Assembly (NCBI GenBank): GCA_964402925.1
Contig: CAYOED010000005.1
Location: forward strand, 1 to 64,000
Reading direction: 5' to 3'
DNA: 64,000 bases
From: Suilimivivens sp964402925
GTDB taxonomy: Bacteria; Bacillota; Clostridia; Lachnospirales; Lachnospiraceae
Shown here: positions 16,917-26,700 of the stretch, one piece after another
Layout: the number at the start of each line of letters is the position of its first letter
Position numbering within the stretch: the first letter of the stretch is position 1
Translations under genes and position numbers: made by a program
Notes under the pieces: generated by a model
Told to the model about the DNA's origin: nothing
The model's input: the letters and a program-made list of their open reading frames with translations, nothing else
Database searches by the model: none

Positions 16917-18992
16917 CTATTTCGTCAGAAGCATCATAATATCATTGCTTCTTGTCACAAACTTGCTCATTGCTTCCGGTTCAAGCGGTGCATGCTGTAA
17001 AAGTGCCAGATCATACAGCTGTTCGCAGATCAAATTGACATTGTCACCTTCCGTATGCTCCATAATGTACTGTACCAATGGATGGTTTGCGTTTAATACC
17101 AGGGTCTCCCCTTCCTTTCCAAAACCGCCCATGTCCATGCCCGGCATAGAGTACATTTTCATCATATCCTGCATTCTTCTGCTTTCCTCAGAAAGGGTGA
17201 TCACGGAAGATATCTTTTTGTTTTTCAGCTTTTCGACCTTGATGGTAATCTTATCCTTCTTCAGGACCTTTTTCATCACCTTGCCGATGGCATCTGCTGC
17301 CTCTTCCAGTTCCTTTTCCGCCTTTTTGCTTGTCTTTGCTTTGAAGGTGTCTGTAAGATCTGCATCGATTCTCTGGAATTTGATGCCCTCATTTTTTGCT
17401 TCCAGCTGGGAAATGAAAGGCTGGTCAATATTGTGAGTCAGAATAACGGCATCCATCTTTGCAGCCTTGAACATGCTGATGTACTGTCCCTGCTGTTTTT
17501 CGTCGGTCACGTAATAAATAACCTTTTCTTTCTTTTCTTCCTCTTCTTCGCCTGATTCCTCATCTGTTCCGGTGCTTACTACATTACCGTCTGCATCAAC
17601 CACCTCGGCAGCCTGAGGCTCCTGTTCCTTCTCCTGCCCCTCTTCGTCATCCTCAAGGTCTGTCTTATTAACCTCCAGGCATTCGGGAAGTGTCAGGTAG
17701 GCGCCGTCCAGATTCTTGAACAGAATGTAGTCTGTCATCTTCTCGCAGAACTTGTCGTCCTTAAGGCATCCGAATTTGATAAAAGGACTGATATCATCCC
17801 AGTATTTATCATACTCTTCCTTTTCTGTCTTACACATACCGGAAAGCTTGTCTGCCACCTTCTTGGTAATATAATCAGAAATCTTCTTTACAAATCCATC
17901 ATTCTGCAGAGCGCTTCTTGATACGTTAAGAGGCAGATCAGGACAGTCAATAACACCCTTTAACAGCATAAGAAATTCGGGGATGACTTCCTTGATGTTA
18001 TCCGCAATAAACACTTGATTGTTGTACAGCTTGATCACACCTTCGATGGACTCATATTCCATATTGATCTTAGGGAAATACAAAATGCCCTTTAAGTTGA
18101 AAGGATAGTCCATATTCAGGTGAATCCAGAACAACGGCTCCTTATAATCCTGGAAAACCTTGCGGTAAAATTCCAGGTACTCCTCTTTCGTGCACTCATT
18201 GGGATGCTTTGCCCAAAGAGGCATGGTTTCATTTAAAAGCTCGGGACGTCTGATAATCTTATACCGTAATTTATCTTCTTCCTTCTCCGGCTTGATTTCC
18301 TCCACTACGGTATCTGTATCCAGCTTTTCCTCTGCATCAATAGTCTGGGTTTCTTTCGTATTCTCTTTAGAAAGATAAATTTCAACAGGCATGAAAGAGC
18401 AGTATTTTTTGATGACCTCTCTTGCCTTGTACTCGTTGCAGAATTCCAGTACATCTTCATTTAAGAACAAGGTGATGGTGGTGCCGACTTCTTCTCTTTC
18501 GCCCTGCTTCATATCAAATTCTGTGCCGCCGTCGCATTCCCAGTGAACAGGCTGTGCCCCTTCCTGCCAGGAAAGGGTGTCGATATGCACTTCATCTGCC
18601 ACCATGAATGCAGAATAAAATCCCAGTCCAAAATGACCGATGATCTGATCTTCATTGGTTTTGTCTTTGTATTTTTCAATAAAATCCGTTGCACCGGAAA
18701 AGGCAATCTGATTGATGTATTCTTCTACCTCATCCGCTGTCATACCGATACCATTATCGATGAATTTAAGGGTCTTCTCCTCAGGGTTTACCAGCACCTG
18801 TACTTTCCCTTTATACTCCTGCGGAAGGGCATATTCTCCCATCATGTCCAATTTTTTCAATTTGGTTATGGCATCGCATCCATTGGATATCAATTCCCTG
18901 AAAAAGATGTCATGGTCTGAATATAACCATTTCTTAATAATCGGGAATATGTTTTCACTGTTGATTGATAAGCTTCCGTGTTTCTCTGCCAC
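16917..18992 (-). CDS. htpG: Hsp90-family chaperone HtpG
   Basis: 691 residues, GTG start nine bases after GGAG. N-terminal GHKL ATPase motifs are clear: ELISNGCDAITK (Asn/Asp of motif I), FIDNGIGMTADE (DxGxG) and GHFGLGFYSAFMVAD (lid/GxxGxG). The middle and C-terminal dimerisation domains follow at normal length. A strongly acidic insert near 465-500 (EEGQEKEQEPQ, EESGEEEEEKKEK) is longer than I expect for bacterial HtpG. Expression should be under HrcA, since a perfect CIRCE lies upstream. A short hairpin (CTCCGC/GCGGAG, 16889-16906) follows the stop but has no T-run. Confidence 0.97.
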   Translation of the reverse strand: MAEKHGSLSINSENIFPIIKKWLYSDHDIFFRELISNGCDAITKLKKLDMMGEYALPQEYKGKVQVLVNPEEKTLKFIDNGIGMTADEVEEYINQIAFSGATDFIEKYKDKTNEDQIIGHFGLGFYSAFMVADEVHIDTLSWQEGAQPVHWECDGGTEFDMKQGEREEVGTTITLFLNEDVLEFCNEYKAREVIKKYCSFMPVEIYLSKENTKETQTIDAEEKLDTDTVVEEIKPEKEEDKLRYKIIRRPELLNETMPLWAKHPNECTKEEYLEFYRKVFQDYKEPLFWIHLNMDYPFNLKGILYFPKINMEYESIEGVIKLYNNQVFIADNIKEVIPEFLMLLKGVIDCPDLPLNVSRSALQNDGFVKKISDYITKKVADKLSGMCKTEKEEYDKYWDDISPFIKFGCLKDDKFCEKMTDYILFKNLDGAYLTLPECLEVNKTDLEDDEEGQEKEQEPQAAEVVDADGNVVSTGTDEESGEEEEEKKEKVIYYVTDEKQQGQYISMFKAAKMDAVILTHNIDQPFISQLEAKNEGIKFQRIDADLTDTFKAKTSKKAEKELEEAADAIGKVMKKVLKKDKITIKVEKLKNKKISSVITLSEESRRMQDMMKMYSMPGMDMGGFGKEGETLVLNANHPLVQYIMEHTEGDNVNLICEQLYDLALLQHAPLEPEAMSKFVTRSNDIMMLLTK

Positions 18993-19050
18993 GATAAATC
19001 ACTCCTTTTTACTCTTTCCTTCATTTTCCGTATTTCTAAAGCTAGAATTA

Positions 19051-19079
19051 AGTGTAATTCCCTTTTCTTTAAAAGTCAA
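19051..19079 (-). promoter_or_regulatory. Sigma-A promoter of htpG
   Basis: Minus-strand TTGACT (19074-19079), 17-base spacer, TACACT (19051-19056). The -35 box is 7 bases downstream of the CIRCE element, so HrcA bound there would sit just upstream of, or over, the polymerase. Confidence 0.75.
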
Positions 19080-19086
19080 GATAAAA

Positions 19087-19113
19087 TTAGCACTCATTTC
19101 ACACGAGTGCTAA
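19087..19113. promoter_or_regulatory. CIRCE operator (HrcA binding site)
   Basis: TTAGCACTC - 9 bases - GAGTGCTAA, a perfect 9-9-9 match to the CIRCE consensus. It lies just upstream of the htpG promoter; the nearest gene on the other side is a PrsA-like gene whose 3' end faces it. The operator normally controls groES/groEL and dnaK operons; htpG control by CIRCE is less usual. Confidence 0.97.
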
Positions 19114-19191
19114 TAATTCCTCTGAAAGGCTGTATTTTAGGGCTTTAGATAAATCTAAAATTTTTATTAACAGTTCTATAGGTTACACTTT

Positions 19192-20265
19192 TCACCCAAA
19201 ATATTGATTATAAATATCAAAAAAATCCCGGGTCGTGACCTCATCATTTTCAATAAATGTCACGTTTTCCCAAAGTTCCTCGTTTAAGGTTCTTGTAAGC
19301 GAAGTAACAAATGCATCATACTCCTGTCCAAATACTTCTTCCCGCCTCTTTTCAACAATCTTTACTTTATTTGCATCTGTCTCTTCCCTATTGAAGGTAC
19401 TGATACATTTGATGATGTGGTATCCATATTCCGTTTCCACAATATCACTGATTTCCCCGGTTCCTAAATTAAACGCCGCTTCCTCAAAGGCAGGATCCGT
19501 TTCCCCTTTGCCGAAGGAGAAGGTTCCCTTATCCCCCTCGCTGTACTGAAGCACCAGTTCCTCAAAATCACTGTCTTCTTCCCTTGCCAATTTCAGGATG
19601 TCCTCTGCCTGCTGTCTTGCCTCTTCTCTTGCGTTCTGTGTATATTCTATCTTTTTCCCCGTGCCGTCCAGTGCATAAGTCACAATCAGTATATGCTCTA
19701 CCGTAATGGTTCGGGCTTCATCATCACTGATCTCCGGATTGATATCCTTAATAATGTACTCATAAACCTTATTTGCCAGCGCAAACTCCGCATATAGATT
19801 CTCAATGATATCCTCTGTCACATTCATACACTCGCGTTCTGCCTGGTTCAAAGAATTGTAATATGCGGCGGCGGCAGTTTTCACCGTCTTTAATTCCGCG
19901 TCACTCAAAGCCACGCCATGCTGCTGCGCTAAAAGATTCATGGTCTTGATCTGGGCAAGCTGGGCAAGAACCGTCTCTTTTACATTTTCTTCAAGCGTGA
20001 CGCCGTTTAAATCTGTTTTCCATATTTCTTTTCCATAAACACTTTCATACTGATCCTGAGTATTGGTGAGGTACACCATGATTTCCGGCAGCGTACAGGA
20101 CACGGTTTCTATCCTGAAAATCTCATTCTTTTTGAATCCTGTGGTCAGTACAAGCTTTGTATCTGCATCTTTCTTTTGGCATCCTCCGGCCGTAAAAAGA
20201 AAAAGTCCGCAAAGCAGCAGAATAAAAATCCTCTTTCCCATCATTCCTCTGTTTCCTGTTTTCAT
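19192..20265 (-). CDS. PrsA-like foldase lipoprotein (parvulin-type)
   Basis: 357 residues. Type II signal with lipobox FTAGGC (Cys29) predicts a lipoprotein on the outer face of the membrane. The chain contains a SurA/PrsA-type N-terminal helical region and a parvulin peptidyl-prolyl isomerase domain at about 188-290, with VEHILIV at its start, FSFGKGETDPAFEEAAFNL in the middle and GYHIIKC at the end. It helps fold exported proteins. The start overlaps the FAD gene stop by 4 bases (ATGA), so the two are translationally coupled. PrsA itself is the closest known role, but prsA paralogues are common in clostridia. Confidence 0.88.
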   Translation of the reverse strand: MKTGNRGMMGKRIFILLLCGLFLFTAGGCQKKDADTKLVLTTGFKKNEIFRIETVSCTLPEIMVYLTNTQDQYESVYGKEIWKTDLNGVTLEENVKETVLAQLAQIKTMNLLAQQHGVALSDAELKTVKTAAAAYYNSLNQAERECMNVTEDIIENLYAEFALANKVYEYIIKDINPEISDDEARTITVEHILIVTYALDGTGKKIEYTQNAREEARQQAEDILKLAREEDSDFEELVLQYSEGDKGTFSFGKGETDPAFEEAAFNLGTGEISDIVETEYGYHIIKCISTFNREETDANKVKIVEKRREEVFGQEYDAFVTSLTRTLNEELWENVTFIENDEVTTRDFFDIYNQYFG

Positions 20266-21665
20266 GCCTCTATCGTCCTTAAAATGCTCCTCGCAACGCT
20301 GATGCCGTTAGCGGACGCCTGCTGAAGACCTCTGGTTACTCCAGCTCCGTCGCCAATCGCCCTAAGTCCCTTTATGCTGGTCTCAAAGTCTTTGTTTACG
20401 ATTACCTTATTGGAATAGAACTTCACCTCCACTCCATAAAGGAGAGTTTCAGCCGCAGCAATTCCCGGAGTGATCTTATCCAGTGCCAGCAGCATCTCCT
20501 CTATATCCACCATAATCCTGTGAGGAAATACCAGTGACAAATCGCCGGGCACTGCATCCTTTAGGGTGGGCATAATATTGTTTCTATAAAGACGTTCCTC
20601 TGTTGTCCTTCTTCCTCTTCTGAAATCCCCGAAGGTCTGCACCAGTATCTTTCCTCCGCAGAGCATGTTGGAAAGCTGGGCAATATGCTTGCCGTACTCA
20701 ATCGGCGTCTTAAATGGCTTGGTAAAATTCTTGCTGACCAGAATGGCAAAATTGGTGTTATTGGTTTTATAATCTTTTGATTTATACGCATGACCGTTCA
20801 CCACAGCCAGCCCGCCTTCATAATACTCCGTTGCCACCTCGCCGGAAGGATTGGTACAAAAGGTTCTTACTTTATCATCAAAGGTAGGGGTATGATAAAT
20901 CAACTTTGCTTCGTATAAGTTCTCATTAAGGAATTGCATCACTTCGTCCCGCACTTCTACCCTGACGCCGATATCCACCGTCCCCGGTGTAGTTTCTATT
21001 CCGATTTCCTGGCACTTGTCCTTAAACCAGTCTGCCCCCTCGCGTCCTACTGCCGATACAATTTCCTTCGCATAGAAAGTCTCTTCCTTGTTCGTCCTCA
21101 TTCCAACGGCTGCCCCATCTTCCACCAAAATTTCTTCCACCATGGTATTGAACTTAAAGGTCACTCCCTTTTCCTCCAGATGGTGCTGCAGCTTTTCGTA
21201 AATCTTATATCCTTCCTCTGTTCCCAGATGGCGTATAGGGCATTCTACCAGCTTTAAATTGGCGTTGATTGCTTTTTTGCGAATTTCCCGTATTTCTTCT
21301 TGTTTGTCTACTCCATAAACGTTGGTATCCGCACCAAACTTAAGATAGATTCCATCTGACTCTTTGATCAGTTCTTCCGTTTTCTCATATCCTAAAATTG
21401 CGGGCAAATTTCCGCCTACATCCGGAGACAGAGACAGCTTCCCGTCGGAAAAGGCTCCTGCTCCCGCGAAACCTGTGGTAATGGAACAGGGGCTGCAGCC
21501 TACGCACTGCTTGGTGACACGCTTAGGGCATTGTCTCTTTTCGATGGAACGTCCCTTCTCCACCATAAGCACCTTCAGATCATCTTTTTTATCAAGTAAT
21601 TCATAGGCACAGAAAATACCCCCGGGACCTGCGCCGATAATAATCACATCATATTGATTTTCCAT
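20262..21665 (-). CDS. FAD-dependent oxidoreductase (COG2509-like)
   Basis: 467 residues from ATG at 21665, with GGAGG five bases upstream. The N-terminal Rossmann motif is VIIIGAGPGGIFCAYEL. A cysteine cluster QCVGCSPC follows near residue 58, and a C-terminal FAD motif LRAIGDGAGVTRGLQQASANG binds the flavin. This pattern matches uncharacterised FAD-dependent dehydrogenases of clostridia, distinct from thioredoxin reductase and BaiN. Reaction unknown. Coupled to the PrsA-like gene downstream and preceded at 46 bases by sbcC. Confidence 0.85.
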   Translation of the reverse strand: MENQYDVIIIGAGPGGIFCAYELLDKKDDLKVLMVEKGRSIEKRQCPKRVTKQCVGCSPCSITTGFAGAGAFSDGKLSLSPDVGGNLPAILGYEKTEELIKESDGIYLKFGADTNVYGVDKQEEIREIRKKAINANLKLVECPIRHLGTEEGYKIYEKLQHHLEEKGVTFKFNTMVEEILVEDGAAVGMRTNKEETFYAKEIVSAVGREGADWFKDKCQEIGIETTPGTVDIGVRVEVRDEVMQFLNENLYEAKLIYHTPTFDDKVRTFCTNPSGEVATEYYEGGLAVVNGHAYKSKDYKTNNTNFAILVSKNFTKPFKTPIEYGKHIAQLSNMLCGGKILVQTFGDFRRGRRTTEERLYRNNIMPTLKDAVPGDLSLVFPHRIMVDIEEMLLALDKITPGIAAAETLLYGVEVKFYSNKVIVNKDFETSIKGLRAIGDGAGVTRGLQQASANGISVARSILRTIEA

Positions 21666-21711
21666 ATTGTCCTCCATTCAAAATGAACCGATACCATAAC
21701 CGCTATGTATA

Positions 21712-24333
21712 CTAGGATAACATAACAAGTGCCTCACTTCCAGCATTTGTTTTGCATATCTGAATCTGATTCCCAATCTTCTCCGCCAGCTCCGGCACAT
21801 GCGAAATGATACCGATCAGACGGTCTTTTTCCACCAGAGTCTGCAGCGTAAGGCATGCCTGTTCCAGAGATTCACCGTCAAGACTGCCGAAGCCTTCATC
21901 AATAAATAACGCTTCCACCTTAAGCCCTCCGCTTTCCGACTGTACCACATCGCTCATACCAAGCGCCAAGGATAAAGAAGCCTTAAATGCTTCTCCTCCC
22001 GAAAGTGTCTTGACAGAACGATATTTTCCTGTATAGTAATCCAGAACTTCAATCTCCAGATTATCTTTGCTTCTTCCGTCGCTGATCTGCTCCACTCTTT
22101 TCAGTTCATATCTGCCGCTGCTTAAAAGACGCAGTCTGATATTGGCTGCTGTCAGAATATCTTCAAAGTAAGCTGCAAGCACGTACTGCTCAAAGACCAG
22201 TCTCTTCTTATTATTCCCATTTGCAGCATCATCTAAATCCTTTAATAAGCTATATTTTTTCATCAGCGACGCCAGCTGCTTATTTTTATCTTCCAGGGAG
22301 ATCAAACCCTTTTTCACATTTTTCTGACGGCTATCAAGCGTAAGCTGCTCATCAAAGAGCTCCTTTCTTTCTTTTTCCGCCTGCTTTGATTTACTTTTCA
22401 ATTCCTGCGCATCCTCCGGCTCCGCCTTGCCGGTTTCTTCTGTAAGGTGGCTTATCATTTCACTGTTCAGATGGCAATCCTTGCGATAGGATTCAATCTC
22501 TTCCCGAAGGGCTGCGATTTCTTTCTCATCCCTTCGTATCTCCAAATACTCTTCCTGGGATAAAAATCCTGCCTCATTCAACCCCCTTTCAAACTCAGCC
22601 GCCTGCTTTTCCATCTTTTCCCTTGAAAGGATTTCCTCACCCTTTCGTTTATCCTGTATCTTTTTCTTTTCTTTAAGCACCGCAGTGCGAAGTTGATACT
22701 GCCTTAACTGCTCCATAAATTCCTTCTCACTATGGTCCTCAAGATAATCGGCTATGACCGCCTTTCTCTTTTTGCGTTTTTCCTCCAAAAGACTGCACAA
22801 CTCTGCGCGTTCTTTGACCTGTCTTTTAAGTTCTTCACTTTCCGCCTTACAGGCCGTGGTCTGCCCATGAAGCAAAGCACACTTCTTTTGCTTTTTCTCA
22901 TAGACTTCCTTTAAATCTTTTACCTGCTCTTTGGTGGGAAGACTGTCACCTCTTACTGCCGGATAAGGATGACGCACAGAACCGCATACAGGACAAGGCG
23001 CTCCTTCTTCCAGACTTTCCGCCAAAATCCCTGCCATTCCATGACGGTAAGCTTTGTCTGTCTGTTCATATAGAACCTTCGCCTCTTCCTCTTCCTTCTC
23101 TGCCTCCAGATAGATTTTCTGCAGTTTGCACAGTTCCTCACTTCTAACCTTATACTTTTTGTTTTCCCGCTCAAACTGACCGTTTGCTTCCCGCCATTTC
23201 TCTTCCTCCTCATAGGCGGAAGCAATTTCTTCATGAACTGCAAAGAAGGATTCCTCTGCTGCATTTTTCTGCTCTAAATCCTGTATTTCTTCCTCCGAAG
23301 CCTGAATCTCCTCTTTTAAGGATGCAGTCTGTTCCTTAAGTGTCGTCAGTTTTATTTCAACTGCTCTTAAGGAAGCCGCTCTTTCCTGCTGCTTAAGCAA
23401 TTCCTCTTTCTCTTGCATTTCATCTGCTCTTTGGAGAAGAAACTGCTGGCGTGCCTTTTCTTTTTCAAGCTTGTCAAAAAGACTCTGTATCCTTTCATTT
23501 TCCGCTATCCTGCCTGCAAGCATCTGTACCTGCTCATCTTTCTGGGCATAAGCCTCCCTAATTGCTTTGCACTTTTGGCGAAGATGCTTTTCCTCTTTCT
23601 TCAGCTGCGCTATGACCCCTTCATAGTAATGGCTGCCTGTATCCTCAATGACGTCTCCATCCCGCGAAAGGATATCGATATCTTCATCCATCTTGTGTCT
23701 GCATTCCATAATCTGTCTATAGACACTGCCTGATTTTCCTTTCAGGGAAGCAGCTATTTTCTCATACAGATCCGTTCCGAAGATTTCCCGGAAGATTTTC
23801 GTCTTTTCAGAAGGCGGCGCTGAGAGAAGCTTCGCAAATTCCCCCTGGGCAATCATCGATAACTGCTTGAACTGACGATAATCCAATTTCAGAAGTTCCT
23901 GCACCTTGCGGGTCACTTCGCTGCTCCCTTCGATGGATTTTCCATCCGGTCCCGTAAAGACAGCCCGCTCTTTCTCCTTCGTAAAAAAATCCTGCTCCTT
24001 GCCATCTTTTCCCTGTGCCCTGCGCTTTTTAGGACGCATATATTCCGGGTTTCTGTAAATCTGATAGCTTTCTCCGGCATGGGTCATAAGAAGTTCCACA
24101 TAAGTCGGTGTATCCGCCTTAGAAAAGTCACTGCGAACACTGTTCTTTTCCCGCATCCCTCCGCTCATATTCCCGTAGAGCGCATAGGTAATGGCATCAA
24201 AAATAGTTGTCTTTCCCGCCCCGGTAGGACCCGTAATCAGAAAAAGACCTCTTTCGCTAAACCCGGTAAAATCTATTTCCTGTTTTTCCTTGTATGGTCC
24301 CCACCCACATAACGTCAGTTTGACCGGCTTCAT
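21712..24333 (-). CDS. sbcC: Exonuclease subunit SbcC
   Basis: 873 residues, SMC/Rad50-like ATPase of the SbcCD nuclease that opens DNA hairpins and processes blocked ends. Walker A GPTGAGKTT is at 35-43. Long coiled-coil arms flank a central zinc hook CPVCG. The C-terminal signature LSGGEAFKASLSLALGMSD and Walker B ALFIDEGFGSLD are intact. Length is somewhat short for SbcC but complete. It begins 3 bases after the sbcD stop. Hairpin cutting by SbcCD is notable in a window holding several long palindromes. Confidence 0.96.
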   Translation of the reverse strand: MKPVKLTLCGWGPYKEKQEIDFTGFSERGLFLITGPTGAGKTTIFDAITYALYGNMSGGMREKNSVRSDFSKADTPTYVELLMTHAGESYQIYRNPEYMRPKKRRAQGKDGKEQDFFTKEKERAVFTGPDGKSIEGSSEVTRKVQELLKLDYRQFKQLSMIAQGEFAKLLSAPPSEKTKIFREIFGTDLYEKIAASLKGKSGSVYRQIMECRHKMDEDIDILSRDGDVIEDTGSHYYEGVIAQLKKEEKHLRQKCKAIREAYAQKDEQVQMLAGRIAENERIQSLFDKLEKEKARQQFLLQRADEMQEKEELLKQQERAASLRAVEIKLTTLKEQTASLKEEIQASEEEIQDLEQKNAAEESFFAVHEEIASAYEEEEKWREANGQFERENKKYKVRSEELCKLQKIYLEAEKEEEEAKVLYEQTDKAYRHGMAGILAESLEEGAPCPVCGSVRHPYPAVRGDSLPTKEQVKDLKEVYEKKQKKCALLHGQTTACKAESEELKRQVKERAELCSLLEEKRKKRKAVIADYLEDHSEKEFMEQLRQYQLRTAVLKEKKKIQDKRKGEEILSREKMEKQAAEFERGLNEAGFLSQEEYLEIRRDEKEIAALREEIESYRKDCHLNSEMISHLTEETGKAEPEDAQELKSKSKQAEKERKELFDEQLTLDSRQKNVKKGLISLEDKNKQLASLMKKYSLLKDLDDAANGNNKKRLVFEQYVLAAYFEDILTAANIRLRLLSSGRYELKRVEQISDGRSKDNLEIEVLDYYTGKYRSVKTLSGGEAFKASLSLALGMSDVVQSESGGLKVEALFIDEGFGSLDGESLEQACLTLQTLVEKDRLIGIISHVPELAEKIGNQIQICKTNAGSEALVMLS

Positions 24334-24336
24334 CTC

Positions 24337-25500
24337 TTATTCTTTTCCTTCCAATTCCTTGACTATGTCCGTCACTATATTTTTGCTTTCTTCTGACAGC
24401 TGTGTCTGTCTCACTTCTTGGTAAAATGCTTCAAATAAAGAAATCACGTCCTTCTGGCCTGCATGCATCCTGCTTCTATTCTTTGATATGACATCCTTGT
24501 CAGAAACAATTTCTATCTCTTTTCTGACGATCTGCATCACATTGGGATATACGCTCCTTATGGTTCCGATCGGGTCAATCAACTCTCCTTCGTCTGTAAG
24601 CACTGCCTGAATGTAATCCTGACTCTGCCCATTCTTCTCAATGGAATTCTCCATAGCATCATCCAATATTTCTTTCAGGCTTCCCTCAATCTTCCGCATC
24701 TCCCTCAGAGGCCGCAGCGGAAGCTCCCTTACTTCCTCAAGCCCTGCCTCCCCAAATGAAACCAGCAGTGATTCTTTCGTCTGGCTTGTTTCCCCAAAGG
24801 AATATTTAAGAGGAGAACCCGCATACCACACTGGCCTGCTGCCAATCTGCTGGGGCTTATGGATGTGCCCCAATGCCACATAGTCAAACCCTTTGAACAA
24901 AGATGCATCCACATTGTCCAGACCGCCTACATGGATGGTGGTCTCGCTGTCCGAAAGTTCCGGTTCTTTTCCTCCATCCGTCACAAAAAAGTGAGTTACC
25001 AGCACCCTGTTTTTGCGCTTCTTCTCATCTTCCTCCTGCCAATATCCATCAAGGAGAAGTTCCACTGCCTCCTTACTGGTCCGCACACCAAGCTGGGCAG
25101 GCTTTACAAAAGGCAGGAGCACAAATTCTGACACACATGCTTTTTCTTCAAAGACCACTCTGGTCAACCTATCTTTCTGCAATCCGGAAATATGCACCCC
25201 CTGCCTGCCAAGCAGGTTTTCGCCAAAACTGATACGCTCCGGCGAGTCATGGTTTCCGCTGATCATGATTACCTGTATCCCCATACCGGTCAATTCATTT
25301 AAAAAAGAATCTAACAACGTGACCGCCTCTCCGGGCGGAATCGCTCTGTCGTAAATATCCCCGGCAATCACCAACGCATCCACTTGATTTGCCTGTGCCA
25401 TACCGCCAATCTGTTCCAATATGAACTTTTGATCCTCCAACATTGAAAAGTCATTCACCACTTTTCCCAGATGCAGGTCAGCCACATGCAGAAATTTCAT
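24337..25500 (-). CDS. sbcD: Exonuclease subunit SbcD
   Basis: 387 residues, Mre11-like calcineurin phosphoesterase. The five metal-binding motifs are visible in order: HVADLHLGK, IAGDIYDRA, GNHDSPER, a later histidine in the VTHF region, and GHIHKPQ. C-terminal capping and SbcC-binding regions follow. The start overlaps the PHP gene stop by 4 bases, so PHP gene, sbcD and sbcC form one translation-coupled unit. Confidence 0.96.
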   Translation of the reverse strand: MKFLHVADLHLGKVVNDFSMLEDQKFILEQIGGMAQANQVDALVIAGDIYDRAIPPGEAVTLLDSFLNELTGMGIQVIMISGNHDSPERISFGENLLGRQGVHISGLQKDRLTRVVFEEKACVSEFVLLPFVKPAQLGVRTSKEAVELLLDGYWQEEDEKKRKNRVLVTHFFVTDGGKEPELSDSETTIHVGGLDNVDASLFKGFDYVALGHIHKPQQIGSRPVWYAGSPLKYSFGETSQTKESLLVSFGEAGLEEVRELPLRPLREMRKIEGSLKEILDDAMENSIEKNGQSQDYIQAVLTDEGELIDPIGTIRSVYPNVMQIVRKEIEIVSDKDVISKNRSRMHAGQKDVISLFEAFYQEVRQTQLSEESKNIVTDIVKELEGKE

Positions 25501-26228
25501 ACCGGCTCTCCCATCTTATTGAACCATTTGTCTCCATCAGTCAACAAGTAATCTTCCCCGCCTAATACAGCCTGACAGAAATCTTCTATGGAGCGCAGTT
25601 TTCTCTTAAATGCCATTCCGCCGTTCAAAATGCTGGTGGTATGCACATCTGACCCTGCAGTCATCGGGAGCTTATTTTTCATGGCATAGTCGATTGCCCT
25701 CTGATTATATACAAAATGATCATAATACGAATGAACGGCATTCAACCCTTCAACCCCATCTACCGCTTCCGGAAAAAGCCGAATTTCAGGGATATAATAC
25801 TCTTCCCTGAAAGGATGCGCATGAATGACCATTCCCCCGGCGCTGTGAATGAATTGATACTGCTCCTCAACAGACGCATCTTTTATCTGAGGATGGGTAA
25901 TCAGCCATTCCTTGTCCACGCCATAGACCAGAAATTCTGTTCCGTTGTAACCGGCTTCATAGCCGAAAAACACGTCAAGACCATTCTCATTTCCCCACTG
26001 CCTTGCATTTTCATAACCCTTGCAGTATTGCTCTATCCACTCTTCCCACGGAAGAAATGAATCAATGCAATTATTCCCATACCAATTATGATTGGTGATG
26101 ATCACTCCCGTATATCCGGCTTCCTTTGCTGCTTTCGCCATTTCCGCACCCGTATTCCGTGCACAAGCACTGCTCTCACTGGTATGCATATGGGTTTCAT
26201 ATAAATAAGGATAATCCTCTCTGTACAT
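25497..26228 (-). CDS. PHP-domain phosphoesterase-like protein
   Basis: 243 residues from ATG at 26228, with AAGGA seven bases upstream. PHP (polymerase and histidinol phosphatase) family: YETHMHTSES supplies the first metal ligands, VIITNHNWYG the next, VIHAHPFRE a later histidine and AGSDVHTTS the final Asp-x-His. The substrate is not evident; relatives hydrolyse histidinol phosphate, nucleotide 3'-phosphates or sugar phosphates. Coupled to sbcD by a 4-base overlap. The long palindrome at 26265-26596 lies directly upstream, in the region where its promoter should be. Confidence 0.85.
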   Translation of the reverse strand: MYREDYPYLYETHMHTSESSACARNTGAEMAKAAKEAGYTGVIITNHNWYGNNCIDSFLPWEEWIEQYCKGYENARQWGNENGLDVFFGYEAGYNGTEFLVYGVDKEWLITHPQIKDASVEEQYQFIHSAGGMVIHAHPFREEYYIPEIRLFPEAVDGVEGLNAVHSYYDHFVYNQRAIDYAMKNKLPMTAGSDVHTTSILNGGMAFKRKLRSIEDFCQAVLGGEDYLLTDGDKWFNKMGEPV

Positions 26229-26264
26229 ATTAATCCTTCCTTTCATCGTCATTCACGCCGGGAG

Positions 26265-26596
26265 ACCGATGCTATTTATATAAGGGGCAGCACCGTCAGA
26301 GCAGTCATTCCCCTGCACCAGACTGACAAATATCTACGTCGGTGCCTATGTACACCACTAAGAAAGACTAAACAGCCCTTATTTACAAATTGGCACCGGA
26401 CGCAAACGGCGTATTGACCCATCCATGGGTCAAGTTACGCCTTCATCGGACGTCCTGTCCGATGATTGCTGAGTCATAAGAGGGCTGTTAAGTCTTTCTA
26501 AGTACTTCCCATAAGGCCCCGCCATAGATATTTGTCAGTCTGGTGCAGGGGAATGACTGCTCTGACGGTGCTACCCCTTATATAAATAGCATCGGT
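26265..26596. repeat. Long palindrome with 72-base arms and branched interior
   Basis: Arms 26265-26336 and 26525-26596 match as reverse complements over 72 bases with one mismatch. The interior continues with a second paired segment (CTTAGAAAGACT-type strands, about 26358-26378 and 26481-26502) and ends in two hairpins: GGCGTA...GACCCA-TCCA-TGGGTC...TACGCC (26408-26440) and ATCGGAC-GTCCT-GTCCGAT (26445-26463). It occupies most of the 472-base gap between the divergent PHP and HAD genes. No coding frame is credible. It resembles the element at 62-427 in layout, not in sequence. Confidence 0.93.
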
Positions 26597-26700
26597 TTCT
26601 AACCTGTAACTATTATACTACAGGCAGAATTGTTTTTGTAGCAGAGAATTGTTTTCTTATTCTGCAATATGCTGTATAATCTATCGTAAATCGGAAAGGC

